Shown here piece by piece: positions 23,306-31,843 of a DNA stretch of 35,057 bases (positions within the stretch are counted from its first letter, which is position 1; each line of letters begins with the position of its first letter). The stretch is from Pelovirga terrestris (GTDB taxonomy: Bacteria; Desulfobacterota; Desulfuromonadia; Desulfuromonadales; Geopsychrobacteraceae): NCBI RefSeq assembly GCF_014773365.1, contig NZ_JACWUN010000021.1, forward strand, positions 1 to 35,057, given 5' to 3'. The position numbers and the translations under genes are program-made. The notes under the pieces were generated by a model. That model was not told the origin of the DNA. It searched no databases and saw only the letters and a list, made by a program, of their open reading frames with translations.

Positions 23306-23397
23306 CTTGATGCCTGCACGGATTTCTTTAGTCGAAATAAAATTTTCATCTCTTTTTTTACTCATCAACCCGTCTATGTCGGCGAAGGATTATCCCT

Positions 23398-23790
23398 ATG
23401 CCCGAAAGTCAACTGCTTGACTACATGTATGTTTTCTTTTTCCTGGTTGGCGGAATCTGTATTGCTGTGGGCCCTTTGGTCGTAGCTAACCTGGTCAACC
23501 CAACCTCCATTCTGAAAACCACCCTGGATCCTTACGAATGTGGCATGGACATCTTCGGCGATGCCCAGGATATCCGCTTTCATGTCAGCTATTACCTCTA
23601 TGCCCTGATTTTTGTCGCCTTTGCCGTCGACATCCTGTTTCTGTTTCCGGTAGCAACGGCGTACCACCTGGTATCCGGCGCCCATGGACTGATCGTGCTG
23701 TTTATTTTTGTGTTTGTCCTGTCCCTGACGGTTATTTATCCGTGGGTTAAAGGAGTTTTTACATGGCCGAAGAGAAGAAAAACCTCCTGA
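23398..23790 (+). CDS. nuoA: NADH-quinone oxidoreductase subunit A
   Basis: A small membrane subunit (130 aa) of respiratory complex I. Three hydrophobic helices ([53 protein letters not shown]) flank the conserved loop [21 protein letters not shown], which forms part of the quinone channel. AAGGA lies eight bases before the ATG. It is the first gene of a 13-gene plus-strand operon preceded by a promoter and a GntR-type palindrome. Its 3' end overlaps nuoB by 28 bases, which couples their translation. Confidence 0.96.
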   Translation: MPESQLLDYMYVFFFLVGGICIAVGPLVVANLVNPTSILKTTLDPYECGMDIFGDAQDIRFHVSYYLYALIFVAFAVDILFLFPVATAYHLVSGAHGLIVLFIFVFVLSLTVIYPWVKGVFTWPKRRKTS

Positions 23791-24344
23791 GGGTTCACAC
23801 CCAGACCGAAGAGGCCCGCCGGCGCGAGCTTGACGGTCACCCGCCGGAAGAGCTCGATTCCATCGTTCATCTGGCCCAGGTGGAAAAGGTCCTTAATTTC
23901 TGCCGGGCCAATTCACTGTGGCCGATGACCTTTGGTCTGTCCTGCTGTGCCATCGAAATGATGGTCGCCGGGATGGCGCGCTTCGATCTGGCCCGTTTTG
24001 GCGCCGAGGTGTTTCGCCCCTCACCGCGTCACTGTGACCTGATGATTGTTGCCGGTACGGTCAACAAGAAAATGGCTCCCGGGGTGTTAACCCTCTATGA
24101 GCAGATGGCGGCACCCCGTTATGTCATCGCCCTTGGTAACTGCGCTACATCGGGCGGACCATTCGCGGTAGAAGAAAATTACAACGTTATCGAAGGAATC
24201 GATCGCATTATTCCGGTTGATGTCTATGTGCCGGGCTGCCCGCCACGGCCGGAAGCACTGTTCGAAGCCATTTTTAAATTGCAGGAAAAAATTTCCGGCA
24301 AACGCTTCCCGATTCCCATGAACAAGATGCCCGAAGGAGTCTGA
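23763..24344 (+). CDS. nuoB: NADH-quinone oxidoreductase subunit B
   Basis: The peripheral-arm subunit (193 aa) that carries iron-sulfur cluster N2, the last one before quinone. Its four cluster Cys are visible: the tandem pair in LSCCAIEMM, then [10 protein letters not shown] and [11 protein letters not shown]. The ATG is preceded by AAGGAG at seven bases and lies inside the end of nuoA. The C-terminus is slightly extended ([14 protein letters not shown]). All motifs are intact. Confidence 0.97.
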   Translation: MAEEKKNLLRVHTQTEEARRRELDGHPPEELDSIVHLAQVEKVLNFCRANSLWPMTFGLSCCAIEMMVAGMARFDLARFGAEVFRPSPRHCDLMIVAGTVNKKMAPGVLTLYEQMAAPRYVIALGNCATSGGPFAVEENYNVIEGIDRIIPVDVYVPGCPPRPEALFEAIFKLQEKISGKRFPIPMNKMPEGV

Positions 24345-24347
24345 TCC

Positions 24348-24863
24348 ATGGAATCAAAAGATTCCGTTATTGCGGCTTTTAAAAAGATCCCGGTCAAGGT
24401 GGAAGAAGTTGACTTTGCGCAACGGGGCTATCATCTCGAGATCAGGCTGGAATCGAGCCAACTGCGCGCCTTTGCTGAATTGTTGCGCACCGGGAATTTC
24501 TACTTGAGCTATGTGTCCGGGTTGCATCTTACCACCGGCATCGACGTCAGTTATCAGTTTGCCAACTACGGCTTTCCCTGCCGCCTGCTGGCCCACGTCA
24601 GCGCTGACGCCGACAACAGTCTGCCCACCATCGCCGACATTTTTCAGGGCGCCAACTGGCACGAGCGCGAAACCAAGGATTTTTACGGGGTCATCTTTCG
24701 CAATCACCCCAACCTCAAACCGTTGCTGCTGGCTGAAGATATGGAAGATCTGAAACCACTGCTCAAGAAAGAACAGGCCCTTAAGGATCGCGCTGCCATC
24801 ACCCGCGTTGAGAAGATCGCTGAGGATAAGCCGGCCCCTGCGGTTAAAAAGGAGGATGCGTGA
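24348..24863 (+). CDS. nuoC: NADH-quinone oxidoreductase subunit C
   Basis: A hydrophilic 30-kDa-type subunit (171 aa) of the quinone module. The fold is recognisable from VSGLHLTTGIDVSYQF and the signature ANWHERETKDFYGVIFRNHPN, which contacts NuoD and NuoB. It is separate from NuoD, not fused as in E. coli. AAGGAG lies eight bases before the ATG. The Lys/Ala-rich C-terminal tail is probably flexible. Its TGA overlaps the nuoD start by one base. Confidence 0.95.
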   Translation: MESKDSVIAAFKKIPVKVEEVDFAQRGYHLEIRLESSQLRAFAELLRTGNFYLSYVSGLHLTTGIDVSYQFANYGFPCRLLAHVSADADNSLPTIADIFQGANWHERETKDFYGVIFRNHPNLKPLLLAEDMEDLKPLLKKEQALKDRAAITRVEKIAEDKPAPAVKKEDA

Positions 24864-25975
24864 TGACCACCATGGCTGAAAAGGGTGAGCACCGCTATAT
24901 TCTCAACATGGGGCCGCAACATCCGAGTACCCACGGTGTATTGCGGGTGATCCTGGAAATGGAAGGCGAGTACGTCATGGATCCGCAACCGGTCCTCGGC
25001 TACGGCCACCGGATGCATGAAAAAATGGCAGAATCCCGCCCCTGGCCCAACTTCCTCCCCAATGCCGCGCGCATGGATTACCTCTCCGCGCTGATCTACA
25101 ACCACGGCTACGTCGGCGTCGTCGAGCGTCTCGCCGGTATCGAGGCCACGCCGCGGGCAGAGTATATCCGTGTCATTACCTCGGAACTCAATCGTCTGCA
25201 GAGCCATCTGCTGTGGCTCGGCGTGCTGGTGCTCGATCTCGGGGCCTTTACCCCGATCATGTACACCTTTGAAGATCGCGAGAAGATTCTTGATATCCTT
25301 GAGGATGTGACCGGTTCACGGCTGACCTACTGCTACATGCGGGTTGGCGGCGTGGTCCGTGACATTGATGACAAATTTGTTGAGCGCACCCGCGAATACA
25401 TCAGTTGGCAGCGTTCACGCATGCCGATGTACGACAAACTGGTCACCGGCAATATTATCTTCCGCAAGCGGATTGAGAAAATCGGCGAATTCAACCCGGA
25501 CATGGCCCGCCGTTACGGGCTGACCGGCCCGGTACTGCGTGGCACCGGCATCCCTTACGATATCCGCCGGGCTGAGCCTTATTCCGTCTATCCGGAATTC
25601 GATTTCGAGATTCCGACCGAAACAACCGGCGACTGCATGGCCGCCTACCTGGTTCGGGTGCGTGAGATTGAGCAGAGCCTGCGTATCCTGGAACAAGCGC
25701 TGGACAAACTGCCCGCAGGCCCCGCTATGGCCAAGGTACCGAAAAAACTGAAACTACCTGCGGGTGACGCCTGTTATGCGGTCGAATCACCCCGCGGCGA
25801 GCTGGTCTATCACCTGACCGGGGATGGCAGCGACACCCCCTACCGGATGAAAATCCGCGTTCCGTCCTTTTCCAATCTGAGCCTTCTGCCTGAACTCTGT
25901 CGTGGAATGCTCCTTTCTGATCTCTGTGCCTGCATGGGTAGTCTGGATCTGGTGATTCCGGAGATCGATCGATGA
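24863..25975 (+). CDS. nuoD: NADH-quinone oxidoreductase subunit D
   Basis: A 49-kDa-type subunit (370 aa) that shapes the quinone-reduction site with NuoB and is related to NiFe-hydrogenase large subunits. NMGPQHPSTHGVLRVILEME holds the His residues of the quinone pocket, and GYGHRMHEKMAESRPWPNFL follows. The C-terminus DLVIPEIDR is close to the DPVMGEVDR of typical NuoD and lacks hydrogenase Cys pairs, so this is not an energy-converting hydrogenase. AAGGAGG at seven bases supports the ATG at 24863. The end overlaps nuoH as ATGA. The next gene is nuoH; nuoE, nuoF and nuoG do not intervene. Confidence 0.97.
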   Translation: MTTMAEKGEHRYILNMGPQHPSTHGVLRVILEMEGEYVMDPQPVLGYGHRMHEKMAESRPWPNFLPNAARMDYLSALIYNHGYVGVVERLAGIEATPRAEYIRVITSELNRLQSHLLWLGVLVLDLGAFTPIMYTFEDREKILDILEDVTGSRLTYCYMRVGGVVRDIDDKFVERTREYISWQRSRMPMYDKLVTGNIIFRKRIEKIGEFNPDMARRYGLTGPVLRGTGIPYDIRRAEPYSVYPEFDFEIPTETTGDCMAAYLVRVREIEQSLRILEQALDKLPAGPAMAKVPKKLKLPAGDACYAVESPRGELVYHLTGDGSDTPYRMKIRVPSFSNLSLLPELCRGMLLSDLCACMGSLDLVIPEIDR

Positions 25976-26967
25976 GCACTGTGATGAATACCGGGTTTCT
26001 TCCACTGGAACTGTTACGCATTATCTTCGCCCTGATCTGCGCCATTGTTATTGTCTTCGGCAACGCCGTCGTCATGGGCTATCTGGAGCGCAAGCTCGCC
26101 GGTCGCTTTCAGCGTCGTCCGGGCCCGATGGAGGTTGGCTGGCACGGCATCCTGCAGCTGGCCGTCGATGGCGTCAAACTGGTCGGCAAGCAATTGATCA
26201 TCCCCAAACAGACCGACCGGGTACTCTATCGTCTGGCGCCGATTATTTCTTTTGCCCCGGCGATCATGCCGATGGTGGTCATCCCCTTTGCTCCCAAGCT
26301 TCAGGGTCGTGACTTCGATATCGGGTTGATCTTTATTCTGGCGGTGGTTGCCATCAACGTTCTGGCGATTCTGATTGCCGGCTGGAGCTCCAACAACAAA
26401 TACTCCCTGCTCGGTGCCATGCGATCGGTTGCGCAAAATGTGGCCTATGAAATCCCCATGTTGCTGACCCTGCTGTCGGTTATTCTGGTCACCGGCACCT
26501 TCAGTCTGCGCGGGATCGTCGAAGCCCAAAGCGGCGGCGCCTGGTTTATCTTCTTTATGCCGGTGGCCTTTCTGATCTTCTTCGCCGCAACCCTGGCCGA
26601 GACCAATCGTGCCCCCTTTGACCTGCCGGAAGCAGAGAGTGAGCTGACGGCCGGTTTCATGACCGAGTTCAGCGGCATGGGGTTCAGTCTCTTTTTCATG
26701 GCTGAATACACCTACATGTTCATCGCCTGTTCGCTCACCGTCATTCTCTTTCTCGGTGGCTGGAGCGGACCGCCTCTGCCCTATGGCGAGTACACCTCTG
26801 CCCTCTGGTTCTTTGCCAAAGTCTACGCCCTGTTACTGACCATGATCTGGATCCGCTGGACCTTCCCGCGGGTACGCTTTGACCAGCTGCTGAATTTCTG
26901 CTGGAAATATCTGGTTCCATTTTCGCTGGTTCACCTGCTGGTGACCGCCGTGGTGCTGAAATTATGA
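25972..26967 (+). CDS. nuoH: NADH-quinone oxidoreductase subunit H
   Basis: A membrane subunit (331 aa, about eight helices) that joins the redox arm to the proton-pumping arm and forms part of the quinone tunnel. Conserved pieces include GYLERKLAGRFQRRPGPMEVGWHGILQ, SLLGAMRSVAQNVAYEIPM and the acidic loop ETNRAPFDLPEAESELTAGF. Start and stop both overlap neighbours as ATGA (nuoD before, nuoI after). Length and motifs are normal. Confidence 0.97.
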   Translation: MSTVMNTGFLPLELLRIIFALICAIVIVFGNAVVMGYLERKLAGRFQRRPGPMEVGWHGILQLAVDGVKLVGKQLIIPKQTDRVLYRLAPIISFAPAIMPMVVIPFAPKLQGRDFDIGLIFILAVVAINVLAILIAGWSSNNKYSLLGAMRSVAQNVAYEIPMLLTLLSVILVTGTFSLRGIVEAQSGGAWFIFFMPVAFLIFFAATLAETNRAPFDLPEAESELTAGFMTEFSGMGFSLFFMAEYTYMFIACSLTVILFLGGWSGPPLPYGEYTSALWFFAKVYALLLTMIWIRWTFPRVRFDQLLNFCWKYLVPFSLVHLLVTAVVLKL

Positions 26968-27407
26968 AAGACTATTTCGCCCTGATCTTTACCGGGGGCA
27001 AAAGCCTCATCGTCGGGATGATGATCACCCTGCGCGAGCTCTTCCGTCCGGTCGTGACCGTCCAGTACCCGCGTGAAAAGTTGCCCCTTTCGCCTAACTA
27101 CCGCGGCCACACCATCCTGATTCGCGACGAGGAGAAGCCGGAGAAACACCGCTGTATCTCCTGTAAGATGTGTGAGCGCGAGTGTCCATCGAACTGTATC
27201 GATCTGGCCGGGGAAAAACGTGAAGGGGTCAAAGGGATGGTGTTGATCAAATACCGTCTCGATTTCACCAAATGCAGCCTGTGCGGCACCTGTGTTGAAG
27301 TATGCCCGCCCAATGCCCTCGATTTTTCCAAGGTCTATCAGCATGTCGGGTTTTCCCGGGAAGACTTTCATTACGACCTGCTGGCCATGGTGGAGGAAGA
27401 CAAATGA
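26964..27407 (+). CDS. nuoI: NADH-quinone oxidoreductase subunit I
   Basis: A ferredoxin-like subunit (147 aa) with two 4Fe-4S clusters (N6a and N6b) that feed electrons to N2. Motifs are CISCKMCERECP and CSLCGTCVEVCP, each followed by the usual helix. The N-terminus has a short amphipathic stretch that rests on the membrane arm. With no NuoG or NuoF in the operon, this is the outermost cluster subunit encoded here, so an external donor would have to dock on it. The ATGA overlap with both neighbours fixes the ends. Confidence 0.96.
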   Translation: MKDYFALIFTGGKSLIVGMMITLRELFRPVVTVQYPREKLPLSPNYRGHTILIRDEEKPEKHRCISCKMCERECPSNCIDLAGEKREGVKGMVLIKYRLDFTKCSLCGTCVEVCPPNALDFSKVYQHVGFSREDFHYDLLAMVEEDK

Positions 27408-27928
27408 CCCTGTACCGTTATCTGGCCGAAGGCATGTTTTTCGGTTTTATCGTCCTGATTATGTTCGGTGGCATGCTGACCGTCTGGTCACGCCTGCTGA
27501 TGCACGCGGTGCTCGGTCTGGCTGTGGTCTTTATCGGTGTTGCCGGGCTATTTTTTCACCTCGGGTCCCCTTTTATGGCGATGATGCAGGTCCTGATCTA
27601 CGTCGGTGCGGTCTGCGTTATGCTGGTGTTCGGGATCATGGTCGGCCATTCACCGACCCAGGTCGATCGTCTGCGCTGGTCAGGCAACAACTTTCTGCTC
27701 GCCTCCGGCACCTGCATCGCCGGCTTTGTTCTGTTGACCGCAACCCTGATCCGCACCCAATGGACAGCAGCAGCCCAGCGGGTTGGTGATTTTTCCATGC
27801 AGCACCTGGGCGAAGCCTTTCTGCATCAGTTTGTTCTGGCCTTTGAACTGATCTCCGTGGTGCTGTTGATTGCTATTCTGGGCGCGATTATCATCGCCCG
27901 CCCACCGCAGGAGAGTGATCCCTCATGA
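27404..27928 (+). CDS. nuoJ: NADH-quinone oxidoreductase subunit J
   Basis: A membrane subunit of 174 aa with about five helices. The conserved segment SPFMAMMQVLIYVGAVCVMLVFGIM corresponds to the helix with a pi-bulge that couples quinone chemistry to pumping. The start at 27404 is set by the ATGA overlap with nuoI; a longer upstream frame runs inside nuoI and is not used. It ends in ATGA with nuoK. Confidence 0.94.
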   Translation: MTLYRYLAEGMFFGFIVLIMFGGMLTVWSRLLMHAVLGLAVVFIGVAGLFFHLGSPFMAMMQVLIYVGAVCVMLVFGIMVGHSPTQVDRLRWSGNNFLLASGTCIAGFVLLTATLIRTQWTAAAQRVGDFSMQHLGEAFLHQFVLAFELISVVLLIAILGAIIIARPPQESDPS

Positions 27929-28242
27929 TGCCCAGTGACCATCTGACAACCTATCTGATCATCGGGGCCTTCATGCTCTTTGTCGGCCTGTTCGGCATGA
28001 TCCGTCATCGTACCCTGATCGGCATGCTGATCTGTGTCGAGATGATTCTCGCCGGCGCCGGGGTCAACTTTATGGCCTTTAATTACTTTGTTGCGCCTGA
28101 TCCTGCCGTGGGGCAGGCGTTTACCTTGTTTATTCTGGGTATTGCCGCTGCCGAAGCGGCTATCGTTATCAGTCTCGTGATCGCCATTCATCGACGCTTC
28201 CACAGTGTTGATCCCCAGGCGATAAACGAATTGCACGGCTAA
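27925..28242 (+). CDS. nuoK: NADH-quinone oxidoreductase subunit K
   Basis: A small three-helix membrane subunit (105 aa), homologous to MrpC. The helix-2 and helix-3 Glu residues used for proton transfer are present in LIGMLICVEMILAGAGVNFM and FILGIAAAEAAIVISLVIAI. The ATGA overlap with nuoJ and the size match the family. A 21-base gap follows before the first antiporter-like subunit. Confidence 0.95.
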   Translation: MMPSDHLTTYLIIGAFMLFVGLFGMIRHRTLIGMLICVEMILAGAGVNFMAFNYFVAPDPAVGQAFTLFILGIAAAEAAIVISLVIAIHRRFHSVDPQAINELHG

Positions 28243-28263
28243 CTGCGAGGACCAGGCACACAC

Positions 28264-29754
28264 ATGGAACCAATAATCACCTCCAAAGTCCTGCTGGCGA
28301 CCCTCATCCCGATGGTGACCGCAGCGCTTGTCATGGCTACGGGCCGGAGCCCCAATCTGCGCGAAAGTATCTCTTTTGTCGGCGCCGTGCTCACCTTCAT
28401 TTCGGTGATGCTGTTAGCACCCGGTGTCTTAAGCGGTGGTGCTTACGCTCTGAACCTGATCACCCTCTACCCGGGGATCAGTGTTTCTTTTTACCTTGAT
28501 CCACTGGGCCTGGTGTTTGCCGGGACCGCGTCATTTTTGTGGATTCTGGCCTCGATCTATTGTATCGGCTATATGCGCGGCCTGGACGAGCATGCCCAGA
28601 CCCGCTTCTACGTCTGTTATGCCGTTTCGGTTGGTGCTGCCATGGGCGCGGCTTTTTCCGCCAACCTGTTTACCCTCTATCTGTTTTATGAAATCGTCTC
28701 CATCTTTACCTACCCGCTGGTCATGCACCATCAGGACAAGGAAGGCTATGAGGGCGCGCGCAAATACATCATCTACCTGATGTTCACCTCCAAGGCGATG
28801 TTGCTGCCGGCAATGGCGATTATCTATGTGTTAACCGGCACCCTCGATTTCAACATGAGCGGCATCAGCGGCGGCATCTTCCCGCCTGAAGCCGACCGGA
28901 TGATGGTAATCATCGCCTACCTGCTGTGCCTGTTCGGCTTTGCCAAGGCCGGTATCATGCCGCTGCACAACTGGCTGCCCGATGCCATGGTCGCGCCGAC
29001 ACCGGTCAGTGCCCTGCTCCATGCGGTGGTCGTGGTCAAGGTCGGGGTCTTCTCCATCTGCCGGGTGATGCTGTCCCTGTTTGGCATTGACCTGCTGGAT
29101 GTCACCGGCATGGGCATGTTCACCGCCTACGTGGTTTCTTTTACCATCATAACGGCATCGATCATCGCCCTGACCCAGACGAACCTGAAGGCGCGACTGG
29201 CCTACTCAACCGTCAGCCAGCTCTCCTATATCGTCCTTGGGGTCGCGATGCTGACGCCCCATGCCATTACCGGCGGTCTGCTGCATATCGCTAACCATGC
29301 CTTTGCCAAAATCACCCTGTTTTTCTGTGCCGGTTGTATTTTCGTTGCTTCGGGCAAAAAGGATATCTCCGAGATGGGGGGCCTAGGCTGGCGCATGCCG
29401 TTCACCATGGCTGCTTTCGCTCTGGCATCCTTGAGCATGATCGGTGTCCCGCCGGTCAGTGGCTTTGTCAGCAAGTGGTATCTGGCGCTGGGCGCGATGG
29501 ATATCAGCAACATGATCCTGCTGGCGGTATTGCTGGTCAGCAGTCTGCTGAATGCCGGCTACTTTGTGCCGATAACCTTCAAAGCCTTCTTTGGAACGCC
29601 CCCGGCGACGGATAGCGGAAGCGGCAGCCTCGAGCGTCAACCCCTGGTGCTGCTGATGGTGGTACCACTCCTGATTACCGGCCTGATCTCGGTGCTGATC
29701 GGCATCTGGCCTGATCTTTTCTTGAACACGATCAAACTGATGGTGGGCTCATGA
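28264..29754 (+). CDS. MrpD/NuoL-M-like proton-translocating subunit
   Basis: A 496-aa polytopic membrane protein of the Mrp antiporter / complex I pump family (about 13-14 helices). The key acidic residue lies in NLFTLYLFYEIVSIFTYPLV, the Lys in the half-channel in FGFAKAGIMPLHNWLPDAMV, and a central Lys region follows at LKARLAYSTVSQLSYIVLG. It resembles monovalent-cation/proton antiporter subunit D more than standard NuoL, and it lacks the long NuoL lateral helix. In this operon it occupies the position where NuoL is expected. The ribosome site is modest. Its stop overlaps the next small gene as ATGA. Confidence 0.88.
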   Translation: MEPIITSKVLLATLIPMVTAALVMATGRSPNLRESISFVGAVLTFISVMLLAPGVLSGGAYALNLITLYPGISVSFYLDPLGLVFAGTASFLWILASIYCIGYMRGLDEHAQTRFYVCYAVSVGAAMGAAFSANLFTLYLFYEIVSIFTYPLVMHHQDKEGYEGARKYIIYLMFTSKAMLLPAMAIIYVLTGTLDFNMSGISGGIFPPEADRMMVIIAYLLCLFGFAKAGIMPLHNWLPDAMVAPTPVSALLHAVVVVKVGVFSICRVMLSLFGIDLLDVTGMGMFTAYVVSFTIITASIIALTQTNLKARLAYSTVSQLSYIVLGVAMLTPHAITGGLLHIANHAFAKITLFFCAGCIFVASGKKDISEMGGLGWRMPFTMAAFALASLSMIGVPPVSGFVSKWYLALGAMDISNMILLAVLLVSSLLNAGYFVPITFKAFFGTPPATDSGSGSLERQPLVLLMVVPLLITGLISVLIGIWPDLFLNTIKLMVGS

Positions 29755-29999
29755 TCGCACGTTGGATAGACTATCTGCGCGAACGCGCCAATATTGTTAG
29801 AGGCTGTTTCTTTGCCTTTCTGGTGTTTGCGGTGCTCTTCGATTTTATTATCGACCGACCAAAACCGCACTTTTTCGGTGATACCATCATCGGCTTCTGG
29901 TCGTTGTTTGGCCTGCTTGGCTGCCTGTTGATGATTATTATCTGCAAGGGACTCTCCCACGTCTGGCTGGAGCGCAAGGAGGACCCTTATGATAACTGA
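29751..29999 (+). CDS. Small membrane protein within the nuo operon, unknown
   Basis: An 82-aa protein with two predicted membrane helices (GCFFAFLVFAVLFDFII and FWSLFGLLGCLLMIIICKGL) and short charged ends. It is not one of the fourteen usual Nuo subunits, and I do not recognise a named family. It overlaps the antiporter-like subunit before it by four bases and the one after it by eleven, so it is translated with them and is probably an accessory subunit of the complex. Confidence 0.72.
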   Translation: MIARWIDYLRERANIVRGCFFAFLVFAVLFDFIIDRPKPHFFGDTIIGFWSLFGLLGCLLMIIICKGLSHVWLERKEDPYDN

Positions 30000-31752
30000 T
30001 CTTTTCATCCATCCGACCAGCTGGTTTATCCTTGGCGCGCTATTGATGCCCTTTGCCAAGCGCTTAGGTATCCAGAAAATCTGGCTGATCATTGTTCCAC
30101 TGGTGGCCATGGCGACCATCTACCGACTGCCCGACAGCTTCGGCATTGTCAACTACCTTGGCTTTGAACTGCAATTCGGTCGGGTTGACAAGCTGACCTT
30201 TATCTTTCTTCATGTCTTCACCCTGATGGCGCTGATCGGCTGCATCTTCGGGCTGCAGGTCAAGGAAACCGGCCAGCATATTGCGGCTTTCCTTTATGTT
30301 GCCGGCTCCCTTGGGGTGACCCTGGCGGGTGATTATCTGACCCTGTTCATCTTCTGGGAACTGATGGCCTTTGCCTCGACCTTCCTGATCTGGTACCGCA
30401 AAAAGCAGCGCTCGATTGAAGCGGGCTATCGCTACCTGCTGGTCCATACGGCCGGGGGGCTGGTGCTGCTGGCGGGTATTTTTCTGCTCTACCAGACCGG
30501 GCATGACCTGTCCTTCGGCGTCTTCTCCCAGGAAGGTGCAGGTTGGGCTGAGTACCTGATCATGATCGGCTTCCTGCTCAATGCCGCAGCGCCACCGATC
30601 CATGCCTGGCTGCCCGATGCCTATCCGGAAGCGACCGTGACCGGAGCGGTGTTCATGTGTGCCTTCACCACCAAGACTGCCGTTTACGTGCTGATGCGCG
30701 GCTTTCCCGGCTTTGAGGTGTTGGCCATCATCGGAGCCTGCATGGCGCTCTACGGCGTTGGTTACGCGGTCATCGAAAACGATGCCCGACGAATTCTCGC
30801 TTATCACGTCGTCAGTCAGGTCGGCTACATGGTCTGCGGCGTCGGTATCGGCACGGCCATGGCGCTTAACGGGGTGGCGGCCCACGCCTATGCCCATATC
30901 ATCTACAAGGCGCTGCTGTTCATGGGGGCCGGTGCGGTGCTGGAGATGACCGGCCGCTCCAAACTCAGCGAGCTTGGCGGTCTCTATCGCACCATGCCGC
31001 TGACCATGATCTTTACCATCATTGGCGGGATCGCTATCTCCGGCTTCCCGTTGACCAGTGGCTTTGTCAGTAAGTCGATGATCGTTGCCGCTGCCGGTTA
31101 TAACCATCAAACGATTCTGCTGGTGATGCTGCTGCTGGCCGGGGTCGGGACCTTCCTCTCGGTCGGTATCAAGCTGCCCTATTTTATCTGGTTCGGTAAG
31201 GATTCCGGCATTCGCGCCAAGGAAGCACCCTGGAATATGCAGCTGGCCATGGCCATGGCCGCTTTTGTCTGTATCCTCTTCGGCGTTTACCCGGCGGCGC
31301 TCTACAGCATGCTCCCCTATGCCGCCTCGTACCAGCCTTACTACGCCTATCATCTGTCGGAGACCTTCCAGCTGTTCGGCTTTACCGGCCTGGGTTTCTA
31401 CCTGATGGTGAAATATCTCAAGCCCCACGATGTATCGAACCTTGATCTTGACTGGTTCTATCGTAAAGGCTCAGTGCGCTTTATTAACTTCGCCAAGGGT
31501 CCGATTGTCTCAGCTAATGAATGGGTCAGCAACGTCTACAAGAATATCGGCCTGAGCATGACCATGGCGTTAGCTCGAGCTTTCTCCTGGTTCGATAAGG
31601 AGGGCATCGACTGGACCATCGACGGTTCGGCCCGCAACATCGTTGCCGGCGGCAACAGCATCCGCCAGATTCAGACCGGACGGATTCAGCATTATATTGC
31701 CGCCGGAGTCATTGCCGTGGTGGTGGTGCTGGTTGTGGTGATTTTTAGTTAA
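29989..31752 (+). CDS. NuoL/MrpD-like proton-translocating subunit with C-terminal extension
   Basis: A 587-aa polytopic protein of the complex I / Mrp antiporter family. Pump motifs include YLTLFIFWELMAFASTFLIW (Glu), APPIHAWLPDAYPEATVTG and NDARRILAYHVVSQVGYMV (Lys/His region). After the last core helix a hydrophilic segment leads to IRQIQTGRIQHYIAAGVIAV. That motif resembles the C-terminus of true NuoL (QTGRVQ.Y followed by a final helix), suggesting it serves as the distal, NuoL-type subunit. AAGGAGG at six bases supports the ATG. The operon therefore encodes four antiporter-like subunits (this one, the one at 28264, NuoM and NuoN) instead of three. Confidence 0.87.
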   Translation: MITDLFIHPTSWFILGALLMPFAKRLGIQKIWLIIVPLVAMATIYRLPDSFGIVNYLGFELQFGRVDKLTFIFLHVFTLMALIGCIFGLQVKETGQHIAAFLYVAGSLGVTLAGDYLTLFIFWELMAFASTFLIWYRKKQRSIEAGYRYLLVHTAGGLVLLAGIFLLYQTGHDLSFGVFSQEGAGWAEYLIMIGFLLNAAAPPIHAWLPDAYPEATVTGAVFMCAFTTKTAVYVLMRGFPGFEVLAIIGACMALYGVGYAVIENDARRILAYHVVSQVGYMVCGVGIGTAMALNGVAAHAYAHIIYKALLFMGAGAVLEMTGRSKLSELGGLYRTMPLTMIFTIIGGIAISGFPLTSGFVSKSMIVAAAGYNHQTILLVMLLLAGVGTFLSVGIKLPYFIWFGKDSGIRAKEAPWNMQLAMAMAAFVCILFGVYPAALYSMLPYAASYQPYYAYHLSETFQLFGFTGLGFYLMVKYLKPHDVSNLDLDWFYRKGSVRFINFAKGPIVSANEWVSNVYKNIGLSMTMALARAFSWFDKEGIDWTIDGSARNIVAGGNSIRQIQTGRIQHYIAAGVIAVVVVLVVVIFS

Positions 31753-31779
31753 AACCAGTACGTAGACTTTAGACAAAAC

Positions 31780-31828
31780 GTAGGGGTGACACTTGTGTCG
31801 CCCTGGGCAAGACTCACCTTGCCCCTAC
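31780..31828. repeat. Palindromic repeat inside the nuo operon
   Basis: The 91-base gap before nuoM contains a compound inverted repeat: outer arms GTAGGGG (31780-31786) and CCCCTAC (31822-31828), and inner hairpins GACAC-TT-GTGTC (31788-31799) and GGGCAAG/CTTGCCC (31805-31824). It ends just before the nuoM ribosome site. It resembles a small dispersed repeat inserted between two otherwise closely linked genes. Confidence 0.75.
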
Positions 31829-31843
31829 AACCAAGGAACGATC

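Noticed and set aside
24860-24862. GTG as the nuoD start
   Set aside because: The adjacent ATG at 24863 has the better distance to AAGGAGG.
25972-26967. An energy-converting hydrogenase instead of complex I, given the missing NADH module
   Set aside because: NuoD lacks the CxxC pairs that bind NiFe, and the NuoA, NuoJ and NuoK subunits typical of complex I are present.
30064-31428. 454-aa open frame on the minus strand opposite the NuoL/MrpD-like gene
   Set aside because: It is antisense to a clear membrane-protein gene and rich in Gly, Gln and His. Such frames are expected opposite hydrophobic GC-rich codons. It has no ribosome site or recognisable domain.
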